A DNA stretch of 18,707 nucleotides from Stephanodiscus triporus (GCA_036939755.1 JALLAZ010000243.1:1-18707), one strand, 5' to 3'; counted from the first letter of the stretch, positions 1 to 9,520 are shown. Notes: generated from the letters alone by a model not told the origin. Numbers and translations: made by a program.

Positions 1-522
1 GCATAGAAGAAAACAGCCAAGACCATCGGCCATCGTTTCTGCTCATGGACGACACGGTAGGTAGAGATGGGATGCCACTACGGTTCGACGGACGCCATGG
101 TTCCGTAGCTAGCTTCGTCAGTGAGTTGTAGAGTTGTTAGTACTTCTGTGTACAAAAAAGGATTCATCGTACAAAATCTACGTAGGAATTAATTTGCTCG
201 CGAGCAAAAAATCCCTACAGCAAAAAATCCCACCCCTAGCTCAGCTCAATCGATGTAAAGAGTTAAGCAACGCCAAATGCAACGATGATGTACTATTAAG
301 CTATCTACTAATCCTAACTTCTACGCTGCTGCCTGCCTTCACTAGCAACCATTCCTAAACAGATCAATGAAACTCCTTTGCTGCCATTAGTGTGTTCGTC
401 CCACACTTATGACCAACTAGATGAAATGTATCCTGACTCTTACGATACCCTAAAACATTAAAATGCTTCCAAACCCAAAGGTCAACAAACGCGAGCCGTA
501 ACTCTCTGCACTTGTAGTATAT
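1..522. other. Intergenic left end, no gene recognised
   Basis: This stretch lies downstream of the esterase-like gene, whose stop is at 523-525 on the minus strand, so part of it is probably that gene's 3' untranslated region. The longest open frame (134-358, plus) gives a 74-residue product with no recognisable motif and an ordinary AT-rich composition. A short direct repeat 'gcaaaaaatccc' occurs twice near 202-232. I see nothing else. Confidence 0.5.
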
Positions 523-3230
523 TCACATGATTGAGTAAATTTCTTCAATTTCGCCATATTCAAATCTAGGTGTTGGTCTGGGACTGCTAGTTTGTGGAGG
601 CATTGACGGGTCCGGAACCGGAGGCGACGTAGGGTCTGGAACCGGAGGCGACGTAGGGTCTGGAACAGGAGGCGACGTAGGGTCTGGAACCGGAGGTGAC
701 GTAGGGTCCGGAACTGGAGGCGACGTAGGGTCTGGAACTAGCAGCGTGGGCAGCGGCGTGGGCAGCGTAGCGTCCGGAACCAGAGGAGACGTAGGGTCCG
801 GGACCGGAGGCGACGTAGGGTCCGGACTCGGAGCGGGAATGGGAGAAGGGTTCGGCTCGAGCGTGGGAGCGGGGATGTTTGGGGTGGGTAGCAGCGTGGG
901 CAGCGGCGTGGGCAGCGGCGTGGGCAGCGGTGTGGGCAGCGGCGTGGGCAGCGGTGTGGGCAGCGGTGTGGGTTCCGGGGTGATCACGGCCGCAGGTTTT
1001 GGGCTTGGACGGCGCGTCGGACGGCGAGTCGGCTTCTTTGTCTCTGGCACGTAATCAGTGGGTGAGAATGTAGGATACTCTGTTGGTTCTGGGGTGATCA
1101 CGGCCGTAGGTTTTGGGCTTGGGCGGCGCGTTGGATTGCGTGTTGGACGGCGCGTCGGACGACGAGTCGGCTTCTTCGTCCCTGGCACGTAGTCACTGGG
1201 TGAGAATGTAGGATACTCTGTTGGTTCATCTGTTGGGTGACGAGTTGGTCTGCGCGTCGGGCGGCGAGTCGGGCGGTGTGTTCTAACCGGGTTGTAATTG
1301 GTAGGCGAGAACGTCGGAAAGTCAGTGACGACTGCAAATTGGTCGAATGACGGGAATGCACTGCATCTGTCAACGACGGGAGCCAAGGAAGCACTATTCG
1401 ACTCGACACCGCCATACTCGACTGAAAAGTAGAACTGACTGACTGTTGCCGCCGAACCATCCCTATTTGGACCGGTAGATGGAACAGGGTTCCAGCGGCC
1501 AGGATAATTGGCGTTGTTTGGGTTGCCTGACTTGGCAAAGCTTATCCAACGGGAAACGAGTTCTTGATGGAGTGCCAATTCTTCTTTTGTTGGAGGGACG
1601 TAAGGGTTGGTGGTATACCACCACATGGTAGAAGTTTCGTCAAAAGTGCCCATTCTTTGTATAAGGAAATGCATTGTGTGAGATTGGAGTCTGGTATCGA
1701 AAACAATAGCAGTTTTTGATGCGATATTAATGCAACTTACATCATTGGAATCTCAGCACCATTCGTTGCCCAGTTTGGGTCAGTATTGTCAAAGTCGTCA
1801 AACAATCCTCTCAATTCCACAGAATCGTAGCTAGTTAGCCCGCCATATTGATACAAATACACATCTCCCTCCATGGCATTTGCTACATACTCCGCGAATT
1901 GCCGCTGGCTACAGACCATCTTCTTGTCGCCTTGATATTGTGAGTAGGCGTTCATCAAGCTCCCGCCGTATCTATTTGGAGAGTAGAAACGAATAAGTTG
2001 GTCGACATTGTCATCTGGCCAATCTGCACGAATTTCTAGCCGAAACGCCGTCAAGTTCGTCACCACCTCGAGACCGAAAGGCGGGACAAGTGCTGGATCA
2101 TCGTAAGTGTTTGCTCCTACCAACAACTGTGATGGTACGATGTTAATTGGATCTCGAAAAAGTTCTCTGCGATTAAGTTACGTATAAAACGAATGTACAT
2201 GATTTTTGTTGTGAGCTATATTGAAATGAAGTCGCACGAGTCAAAAACGTCAAATGACATGCCATAATACTCACGAAGGAAAGTCCGGCAGGACATTCGG
2301 ATCTAAGACAGGGTAGATCACGGTAAGTGCTGATGCAATATCCTGTGCAGGGAATTGACCCCTTTTTGCCAAATGGGCGACGGAGGTAGCGCCCAAATCA
2401 CTCAAAACATTCAAGGTTATGTCATATCCCTCCTTGCCCGAAATGAGCTTGATGGAATCGGGACGGTCGTCCCCCACGATGCATTCACCACTTTGCATTA
2501 TCCCACGTTGGAAGAGTCCGAAAGCGGAGGGGTTGACGGACAGGTAACAAATCGACGCAGAACCGACTTCCTGCCCGAAGACTGTGACACGGTTTGGATC
2601 CCCCCCAAAGTATTTCACGTAGCGATGAATCCACTTGAGGGCATTGACCTGATCGTCGACGCCATTCATCCCATTCGATCCGTCTTCATCGGTCGCGAGG
2701 AAACCGAAGATGCCCAAACGGTAATTGATGCTAATTACCATGACGCTCCTATCGGCCGCTACAATATGATGTCCCCAGAAGGGTGGATCGGCCGATCCCA
2801 TGAGGCCCCATCCGCCACCGTGGATGTAAACCATGACGGGAAGCTTCGACGTGGAGGACGTCCCCTTCGGGCGCCATATGTTCAAGTACAGGCATTCCTC
2901 GGATTGCTCTTGATCGTCGTAGTAGGGCAATTCTCCTCCTTTTCCTTCCCCTTGGATCTTTTGCCAACAGTACGGACCAAACTCAGTGGCGTCAACGATC
3001 GCGTTGCTATTTTCTTCCGGGAGCTGTGACTTGGCGAATCGTCGAGGAACTGATGCGTACTTCAGTCCGAGGAAGGATTCGACGCCGATGGGAACGTTGA
3101 GAAAGCGCTGGTCGGAATCAGAGCCGTGAACGATCCCGAGCGGAGTGTCGACGGCAATTCGTGTCGCGTCGACAGGCGCGATTTGGCCGATGATTGCGAC
3201 AAGAGCGGCGAGGGGGGACGGAACTCTCAT
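523..3230 (-). CDS. Secreted carboxylesterase-fold pseudoenzyme with Pro/Thr-rich tail
   Basis: Three exons join in frame: 3230-2275, 2166-1741 and 1690-523. The introns, 2274-2167 (108 bp) and 1740-1691 (50 bp), have GTGAGT or GTAAGT donors and CAG acceptors. The product is about 849 residues. The ATG at 3230 gives a signal peptide ([22 protein letters not shown]). Residues ~20-575 follow the type-B carboxylesterase/cholinesterase fold, with '[10 protein letters not shown]', the oxyanion motif HGGG (137-140), '[10 protein letters not shown]' and 'FAKSGNPN'. The nucleophile elbow, normally GESAG, reads GQEVG, so Ser is replaced by Glu221. The His of the usual HGxE motif is Asn454 (NGAE). The acid position is Asp341. 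Residues ~585-849 are Pro/Thr repeats ([16 protein letters not shown]) ending in YSIM. Loss of both Ser and His makes hydrolase activity unlikely. By analogy with neuroligin and neurotactin I infer a cell-surface binding or adhesion role, with the tail as an O-glycosylated stalk or wall anchor. The fold is sure; the role is inferred. Confidence 0.88.
611..820 (-). repeat. 24-bp tandem repeat coding for PDPTSPPV units
   Basis: Five uninterrupted, nearly identical 24-bp copies run from 611 to 730. Two further copies lie at 773-796 and 797-820. On the minus strand each encodes an eight-residue Pro-rich unit in the tail of the esterase-like protein. Copies differ at only one to three bases, which points to recent expansion or homogenisation. 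Confidence 0.9.
891..970 (-). repeat. 12-bp tandem repeat coding for PLPT units
   Basis: The unit gtgggcagcggc (plus strand) is repeated about six times with C/T variation at one site. In the coding frame it gives Pro-Leu-Pro-Thr repeats in the tail of the esterase-like protein. A shorter block of the same unit recurs near 744-770. Confidence 0.85.
969..1227 (-). repeat. Two long imperfect repeats in the Pro/Thr tail
   Basis: Two blocks, about 969-1090 and 1086-1227, each encode in coding order EYPTFSPxDYVPxTKKP, a PTRR array, and SPKPxAVITPEP. They differ mainly in the number of PTRR units. A third, more divergent copy of the FPTFSPTNY module lies next to the catalytic-like domain near 1300-1320. 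The tail is therefore built of nested repeats at 12, 24 and about 120-140 bp. Confidence 0.8.
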
Positions 3231-3743
3231 CTCGTAGAGCAATTGTTCTGTGGCGTTTCGCTGGAGATTGCAGCGTTTTTTGACTAGTGTGTTGGGCGAG
3301 AGACTATTTTATGGGAGTAGAATTGAGTTGTTACTTTGCCGGTTTCATGGTTGTGATCCCACTTTCCCATGGCCTGTGTTCTGTTTTTTTGGTGGGGACG
3401 AAATCAGAGTTCGGGTCAGGTTTACGATACGTAGACTCTCAAGTGTTGGAATTGATACTTCTGTGGCAAAGTGACAACAAGATCCTGGCAAGATCCTTAT
3501 TTCCAGGCAGGAAAGAATGAATTCAGTCGGGTCGCGGAGGAGGTAGAAGTCGAGGATATCCCACGGATGACATAGGAGAAGGATCGTAATGATTGTCAAG
3601 TGATGTGTAGTGGGTGGAGGCGGTGTCGCCAAGGCGGTGGTTTAATCGGGAGTAACGCCGCGGAGGTTGTGGTAGGGTTAGGCATGGTATGGTAGTTGTG
3701 TTACATGTACATAGGTCTCAGACATGATCTCTACTCTCTCAAG
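3231..3743. promoter_or_regulatory. Divergent upstream region, esterase-like / OsmC
   Basis: These 513 bp separate the start codons of two genes that point away from each other, so the stretch must hold both 5' untranslated regions and promoters. I saw no convincing TATA box. Open frames here (for example 3345-3632 minus) show no recognisable domain. The call rests only on gene geometry. Confidence 0.4.
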
Positions 3744-4478
3744 ATGATGAAGCGGAGAGGAAATAATATTATTGTACATGCTCTCGTTATTGGCCTTCCT
3801 CGCCTTTCAATGGTCACTGCCCTTCATTCCGCGGCCTCGTTTTCGCGCGCTCGTCGGCACGTTCTCCAGTTCCAAAGGGCCGAAAGCTTCGTCCGCCGCC
3901 CTCCCCCTCCTCCTCTGCCACGTACTCCCAATCGTTATTATTCCCACGACAAGCGAGCTGACGCCGACGCCGACGCCCCCGACGAAATAATGAGGCATCG
4001 GAGGCACTACTCCATTTCGGGTAGGGGCGAGAGGAGCGCGGTCACGATGGAGACGAACACCGGCCACACCATATCGACCGACGTGCCCGTCAAAATGGGC
4101 GGGAAGGACTCGGGACCGCAGCCGGTGGAACACCTCCTCGCGGCGTTCATCGGGTGCACGCAGGCGACGGCGATCTACGTCGGCCGGAATATGGTGCCGC
4201 GATTGAATATAAACGGGATGGACTTCGACATTCGAGCGTACCGCGACGAGAGGGGCGCGTTGATGCCCCCGACGATGGACGAGCTCCCGTCGGTCCCGGC
4301 GAGGTTGCAGCGCGTGTACGGCACCGTGACGGTGCATTTCGAGGAGTCGTCGGCGGTGACGAAGGAGCGGTTGAGGATCCTCGCGGAGCAGACCGAGGCG
4401 AGGTGTCCGGTCGCGAACATGATGCATGCCAGTGGATGCGTTATGGACATCGAATGGGTGAACGGGAGCGAATCGTAA
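3744..4478 (+). CDS. OsmC/Ohr-family protein
   Basis: This is an intronless 244-residue protein read from the ATG at 3744. An in-frame ATG at 3705 would add 13 residues, and one at 3810 would remove 22. The N-terminus (HSAASFSRARRHVLQFQRAESFVRR) is Arg/Ser-rich and lacks acidic residues, suggesting a mitochondrial or other organellar presequence. The OsmC-like domain spans roughly residues 88-240. It holds 'EHLLAAFIGC', with the first reactive cysteine at Cys138, and 'TEARCPVANMM', with the second at Cys221. Members of this family reduce organic hydroperoxides through such a cysteine pair, though some eukaryotic members have unknown substrates. The domain contains the usual 'GGKDSGPQPVEHL' start of the long helix. 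Its divergent neighbour is the esterase-like gene. The family call is strong; the substrate is unknown. Confidence 0.85.
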   Translation: MMKRRGNNIIVHALVIGLPRLSMVTALHSAASFSRARRHVLQFQRAESFVRRPPPPPLPRTPNRYYSHDKRADADADAPDEIMRHRRHYSISGRGERSAVTMETNTGHTISTDVPVKMGGKDSGPQPVEHLLAAFIGCTQATAIYVGRNMVPRLNINGMDFDIRAYRDERGALMPPTMDELPSVPARLQRVYGTVTVHFEESSAVTKERLRILAEQTEARCPVANMMHASGCVMDIEWVNGSES

Positions 4479-5152
4479 GTAGAGTTGTCTCGATTCGACA
4501 CACGGAATTAATGAAGCTTTCGGATCGGGAAAATAACAAAATTTTGGAATGGAATCGAATTATTGCTCTCATCGTTGGAAGTCTCTCGTCGATGCACGAG
4601 TAGGGAGAAAGTAAGGCGTCAAAGCTGTCGTACACAGATGGATTGCAATTTGACCTGCGGAATGATCATCGTGACGCGTGTACTCTTCACCATGAAAAAG
4701 CAGTTCATAACGTGCTTGTTTCAATTGGTAGTCAGCCAGCTTTCCATTACGTTACTGTCATAGCCGATAATTTTCTACTCAAATGCATGGTCGAAGGAAC
4801 GATTGGGCATAAATTGCGACAATAGTCTCGTTGCTTGTCTGAGATCGCAACTAGCTTCCGATCGCATGGTCGGTATTTCTACTGCCCCTGTCTTGGCAAT
4901 GACGAATGTCATCCAGATCAGCCCGAATGTGATACGTGGTTTCATGTTTCTAAAGAATAGGAAGGAATGTGTCAAATATGATGTTACCCATTGCAAAATT
5001 ATGTAAGGAAAATGCCATCCCTCACTATCTCCCTACGCCGTGACTTCCTCTCTTATATTGTGTGTAGACTAAAAACATGAGATAGAGCGTTGATATATTT
5101 CGATCCATGGGTGATGGCACGTCCATCGAAGTCACACCCTCCTCTTCCCCCC
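4479..5152. other. Convergent intergenic region
   Basis: This lies between the stops of the OsmC gene (plus) and the four-RRM gene (minus), so it should hold both 3' ends. Base composition is AT-rich compared with the flanking exons. A short minus-strand frame at 4775-4945 is listed separately. Just beyond the RRM stop, at 5131-5152, the minus strand is a purine tract (GGGGGGAAGAGGAGGG). Confidence 0.5.
4775..4945 (-). CDS. Possible small secreted peptide (weak)
   Basis: From the ATG at 4945 this frame encodes 56 residues. It begins with a plausible signal peptide (MKPRITFGLIWMTFVIAKTG, then AVEIP) followed by a polar stretch with a single Cys. No family is recognised. It sits in a convergent intergenic region between two well-supported genes, which is an unusual place for a gene, and it has no codon signature as strong as its neighbours. 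It could be a chance frame, or a 3' untranslated segment of the RRM gene on the same strand. Confidence 0.2.
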   Translation of the reverse strand: MKPRITFGLIWMTFVIAKTGAVEIPTMRSEASCDLRQATRLLSQFMPNRSFDHAFE

Positions 5153-7186
5153 TCAGGCCTTGTTGTCGATCCTGACCTCCAACGGCCTGCCCATGAACTC
5201 CACCCCGTTCAGCGTGTCGATCGCGTTCGCGGCGTCCATCGCGTTGCGATATCGGACCAGGCCGAATCCCCTCTTGACGCCGTCGGGCCCCTCCGCGACC
5301 TCGGCGCGGTCGACGTGGCCGCACTGGCGGAAGTGGTCCTTGAGCTCCTGCCATCCGGTCTCCCACGAGAGATTGCCGACGAAGAGCTGGCATCCCTCCG
5401 GGGCGGGGCCGACCGGAACGACGCCGGCGCCGCGGTGATGATGCTGCTGCTGGTACACGCCGCCTTGGCGACCGCCGCGATTGTTGCCGAACCCTCCCCC
5501 CTGCTCGCGGTCCTCGCGGACAAGGATCGGACGTCCGTGCAGCTCGGAATTCTGAAGCTCGCGTATGGCGCGCGCGACCTCGTGCGACTTCTGGTAAAGG
5601 ACGATGCCGCATCCCTTGGATCGACCGTCGGCCGACTTGAGGATGTCGGCCTGTTTCCGGATCGGATCGGATCGGGGGGGGAGGGGGCGGTTCGCATTAT
5701 TACGAACATTCGCACGGGGGGTGAGATACATACAGAGGGGGAGGAGGCATCCCGGGGAGAAAATGCGGAATATCATCGGACGCGCGCGAGGGGGGGGCGA
5801 ATCGTTCCCGCGGGCGGAGGGAGGCAAAAACCCCACTCACCTTGTCGACGTTCCCGGCGGCGCGCATGTGATCCTTGAGCTCCTGCCACGTCGTTTCGTA
5901 CGCGAGGTTGCCGACGTACACGCTCAGGTTGCCGGCGTTTCCCCTGGGTCCGCCGCCGCCGCCGCCGCCGCCGCCTCGATGCCACCCGGCCAGGTATCCG
6001 CCGTCCCCCTCCCTCGCGCCTCCCCCCCCCCCTCCTCCTCCTCCTCCTCCGATGTTGTTGTTGCCGCCGCGCGCCTCGCGATCCTCCCTGACGAAGATCT
6101 GACGTCCCATCAGCTCCGAGTCGTGTAGCTCCGCGATGGCCCTGGACGCGGCGTCCGCCGACGCGTACTCGACGACGCCGCAACCCTTGGACCTGCCGTC
6201 GTGCATGGTCAGGACCTCGGCCCGTACGACGTCGCCCGCGGATCGCATGTGATCCTTGAGGTCCTGCCACGCGACCTCGTACGCGAGGTTGCCGACGTAA
6301 ACCCTCCTGCCCGCCGCCGCCGCCTCGTCGATTCCTCCTCCTCCGACCCCCCCCCCTCCCGACGACGCGGGGGCGACGACGTAGGAGGAGGAGGAGGAGG
6401 AGGAGGCGACCATCGTCGGCCTGCCCTCCTCCCTGTCCTCCCTGACGAAGATCTTCCGTCCCATGAGCTCCGTGTCGTTCAAGCTCGAGATTGCGGCGTT
6501 CGCATCCTCGGCCGTGCCGTACTCGACGATCCCGCACCCGCGCGACCTGCCGTCGTATCCGGTCAGCACGTCCGCTCGGACGACGTCGAGCGTCCCGCCC
6601 GATTTCATGTGATCCTTGAGCTCGCGCCACGTGACCTGCCAGGATAGGTTGCCGACGTACACGCGACGGTTCTGCACGATCGCGTCCTCCCCGACGGCGG
6701 GGGACTTGGCTTCGGGTGGGTAAAAGAAAAATGGATATATTCGAAAGGATGGGGAAAAAAGGAAAACACGAGACGAAAAAGAAAATAAAACGAGGGAGGT
6801 GAGTCATAGGGAGGGTCCGAAAAAATAAAAATAAAAACCGACTAGAGATAGATGATATTAGATATCATCTACTCACCCTCCTTTCTCGGCCTGGCATATG
6901 GCGAGCCCCTCTCTGCCCGTAGCGCTCCGTCGATCCCCCCGCCTAAGTTGTTGTTGTTGTTCGTCGTCGTCGTCTTATTATTATTACTGCTAATCTTATT
7001 ACTGCCCCTCGACGCCTTCGGACAGGGCTCGCACTCCTCCTCGCCGTCGTAGACGTCCTCGGTCGAGGAAACGTCCCCGCCCGAGCTCCCCCCGGAGGTG
7101 ACCGCGGCGTGTGCGACGCATATGCCATCCTTGCCCGTGGGGGGTGCGGCGGTGGAGGCGGCGGCGGGGCGATGATCCTCTGCCAT
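5153..7186 (-). CDS. Four-RRM RNA-binding protein (GBP2/hnRNP M-like)
   Basis: Three exons join in frame: 7186-6877, 6709-5841 and 5650-5153. The introns are 6876-6710 (167 bp) and 5840-5651 (190 bp), both with GTGAGT donors. The product is 558 residues. Residues 1-110 are a low-complexity acidic and Asn/Thr-rich leader. RRM1 lies at ~120-196, RRM2 at ~240-315, RRM3 at ~367-442 (split by the second intron) and RRM4 at ~482-558, joined by poly-Ser and Gly-rich linkers. RNP2 reads VYVGNLSW or [11 protein letters not shown]1-3 share an unusual RNP1 (R-S-K/R-G-C-G-I/V-V) in which two aromatic positions are Cys and Ile/Val. RRM4 has a canonical KRGFGLVRY. Such proteins bind mRNA or G-rich single strands in the nucleus and cytoplasm; the target here is unknown. 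The gene is divergent from its two-RRM paralogue. Confidence 0.9.
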
Positions 7187-7594
7187 GATGATGATATATT
7201 ATATCCTCCCTCTATCTCCCTCTCCCTCTCTCGACCTCCCTCTCTCTATCTGCCCGGCCTCCTGCCTCGCCTGCCTCTCTTCCCAAACAAGAATGACACG
7301 AGAGACTGTTGCATGTTGCGTTGTTGCGGCGGTATGAATCAACCTTCGTAAGCCATGTAGCGTACAATACACGAATTCTACTTACTTATTCCAACGTGAA
7401 TCGAAATGCATTGGTCTGTCCGTCAAGTCCTGGAAGAGGACCCACAACAGCCACAGATTTTCGCGTGTATCGCATGCATGTGAGTGAGATACGATAGATA
7501 GAGGGTACCATAGCCACGACCAATCCAATCAAAAATAAAAATCAATATTTTATTTTAATATCATCAATATATTTATATATATTATCAAAAGAAC
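7187..7594. promoter_or_regulatory. Divergent upstream region between two RRM paralogues
   Basis: These 408 bp lie between the start codons of two related RRM genes that face away from each other. A pyrimidine-rich stretch (tccctctatctccctctccc, about 7205-7280) lies next to the minus-strand gene. Next to the plus-strand gene is an AT-only tract (7540-7590) containing TATA-like 'tatttatatatat'. Sharing of a two-way promoter is inferred from spacing and kinship. Confidence 0.45.
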
Positions 7595-8352
7595 ATGTCC
7601 TCCAACAGGGTGTACGTCGGCAACCTCTCGTGGTCAACCTCGTGGCAGGACCTCAAGGATCACATGCGGGACGTCGGGGAGGTGTCGTACGCGAAGGTGC
7701 TGCAGGATCGCGACGGCAGGTCGAAGGGGTGCGGCATCGTCGAGTTCGCCACCCCCGAGGGCGCGTCGGACGCCATCGCCAAGCTCACCGACACCGAGCT
7801 CAAGGGACGCAAGATCTTCGTCAGGGAGGATAGGGAGGATGGCAAGGGAGGAGGAGGAGGAGGAGGAGGAGGTGGAGGAGAAGGCGGAGGAGGAGGCGGA
7901 GAGGGAGGCGGAGGGGCCGCGCCCCGCGCGCCGAGGAACGGCGGGGGAGGGGGGGGAGGAGGACGCGGAGGAGGGGGAGGAGGACGCGGAGGAGGGGGGG
8001 GGCCGCACGCGCCCCGCCCAAGACCGAGTCCTCCGCCGACAACGAGGGGGGGGTCGGCGGCGACGACTCCGCCACCTCCCCCCCGGTGGCCCCGGCCGCC
8101 GTCGTCGAGGGATCGCAGCTATTCGTTGGCAACCTCTCGTGGGAGACGGGATGGCAGGATCTCAAGGATCACTTCCGCACGATCGGGGAGGTCGTGCGCG
8201 CCGACGTAGTCGTCGGACGCGACGGACGTAAGAAGGGATTCGGTTTCGTCAGGTATTCGAACGCGGGTGACGCGGCCAAGGCCATCGAGGAATTGAACGG
8301 CGTCGAGTTCATGGGCAGGCCCCTGGAGGTGAGATTGGACAACAAGGCGTGA
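7595..8352 (+). CDS. Two-RRM Gly-rich RNA-binding protein, frameshifted at a G run
   Basis: The ATG at 7595 opens a frame holding RRM1 (residues ~6-82; [17 protein letters not shown]). A long Gly-rich linker with GGRGGG units follows. The sequence then stays open in that frame to 8209 but turns into proline-rich nonsense. The second RRM ([17 protein letters not shown], ending EVRLDNKA at 8352) is in another frame. That frame reads sensibly from just after the nine-G run at 7994-8002 ([13 protein letters not shown], then [12 protein letters not shown]). One extra G in the run would join the two. The simplest reading is an assembly or sequencing error, but a true mutation or a short intron cannot be ruled out. 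The domain pair matches RRM3-RRM4 of the divergent neighbour. A candidate AATAAA lies at 8498-8503. Confidence 0.82.
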
Positions 8353-8406
8353 GAGAGGGGCGAAGGGGGTAGGGGGGGGAGGAGGGAGGGAGGGAGGGAG
8401 AGAGAG
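8353..8406 (+). repeat. G-rich purine tract after the stop codon
   Basis: Directly after the TGA the plus strand is almost pure purine: runs of 4, 5 and 8 G, then four GGGA units, then GA repeats. It could form a G-quadruplex or triplex in RNA or DNA. Similar tracts follow three other stop codons in this window. Confidence 0.7.
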
Positions 8407-9520
8407 TGCGTTCCGTGCCGTGCGGTGGGTCCGTTATTTTTTTTGATGATGATATTGATAATACATGCCTCCTCGGGATTTTGCGAGGGCGAAAAAAAAT
8501 AAATAACGTTGCCGGATGATTGGTAGTTGAGAAGAGAGAGTGGTTAAATGAAGCGACAGTGTGGATCCGATACACATCGTTCATTTGTGGATTGATCGAC
8601 AAAAATTTACTACTCATATATTCCATATATTATAAGATGTTTTTGATTACCTCTTTGGGGGAGGGGGGGGGGGGGGGCTATCGCACGACCCGAATATAAT
8701 ATAATATACTCTATCTTCCCTGGCAGAATAGCATCAATATGCCAACCCTCTCCCCCACCTGCGCCCTCTTGCCTTCCCATACGACTCCACGAACCCAAAG
8801 CTACCCAGCCACTCCCTCGAACCATGACAATGATCGAGAGAAGGGCGGTGCGTGCGCCATGCTCCGAGTGTGTACCATCACCGCCTTGCGTCTTGTGCCA
8901 AAGACACGCCCCCCCTCGGGTAGATACGTACCATACACTACTGTGACAAGGAAAACACACCGTCGTGCACATTGTTACCGTGACCTATGAGAAGAGGAGA
9001 CAGAAAGATGAGTTGTGGACGAGATGAACGAGGAGTTGAGGAAGTCATAGGAAGAAATCCAGAATTACCTGAACCTGCAGGGAAGTTGAAGGGTCAGGTT
9101 ATGAAGTGAAATCTCTTCCGAGGAATGAATATTGCGAAGGGGGGGACACTTGCGTGAAATCGACAACGGCATAATTGAGATCACCGCTTTGGGTTTTTGA
9201 GAAAAAAGACCACCTTTCTTCATCACAAGTTTCGCCATAAGGATGGATGACACACCTAAACAATTGGGGTTGGTGCTAGATGTTGGAGTGGACGTCAATG
9301 CATGGGTGCACAGGGCGTGTGGCTGGACAATGTATATGGAAGGATCGCGGCCAGGCTGAATCGTCGAAATTTGTGTATCTTAAGAATTGGAAAAGCAAGC
9401 AAGCTGAAGTTGTCTTGCTTTTGAATGGATACATATCAGAGGTGTGCACTCATTCGTGATGTATAGATGTTTTATTAGTAGAAATAAGGGCCATCGAAGT
9501 CAAGTAAAGAGCTGTTATCG
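8353..9520. other. Long convergent intergenic region
   Basis: This 1.17-kb stretch separates the two-RRM gene (plus) from riboflavin kinase (minus). It holds the purine tract above, a candidate polyadenylation AATAAA at 8498-8503, and a long G run at 8657-8677 (15 consecutive G). Open frames (8610-8972 minus, 8739-8990 plus, 9065-9298 minus) have no recognisable domain and overlap on opposite strands. I find no supported gene. Confidence 0.5.

Noticed and set aside
746..1054. Plus-strand Gly/Ser/Val-rich frame (GVGSGVGSG repeats)
   Set aside because: It is the antisense shadow of the Pro/Thr repeat tail, and its repetitiveness follows from the repeats on the other strand.
2355..3029. Long plus-strand frame of 224 residues
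   Set aside because: It lies entirely opposite exon 1 of the esterase-like gene, which has clear family motifs. The shadow has none.
5773..6807. Arg/Gly-rich 344-residue minus-strand frame
   Set aside because: It is the out-of-frame shadow of the four-RRM gene, whose own frame shows three RRMs over the same stretch.
8610..8972. Minus-strand 120-residue frame
   Set aside because: It has no domain, contains the artefact of a long G run (PPPPLP), and overlaps a plus-strand frame of equal quality.
9065..9298. Minus-strand 77-residue frame with mixed composition
   Set aside because: It looks somewhat protein-like but has no recognised motif, no clear splice partner, and ends without context. 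The support is not enough.
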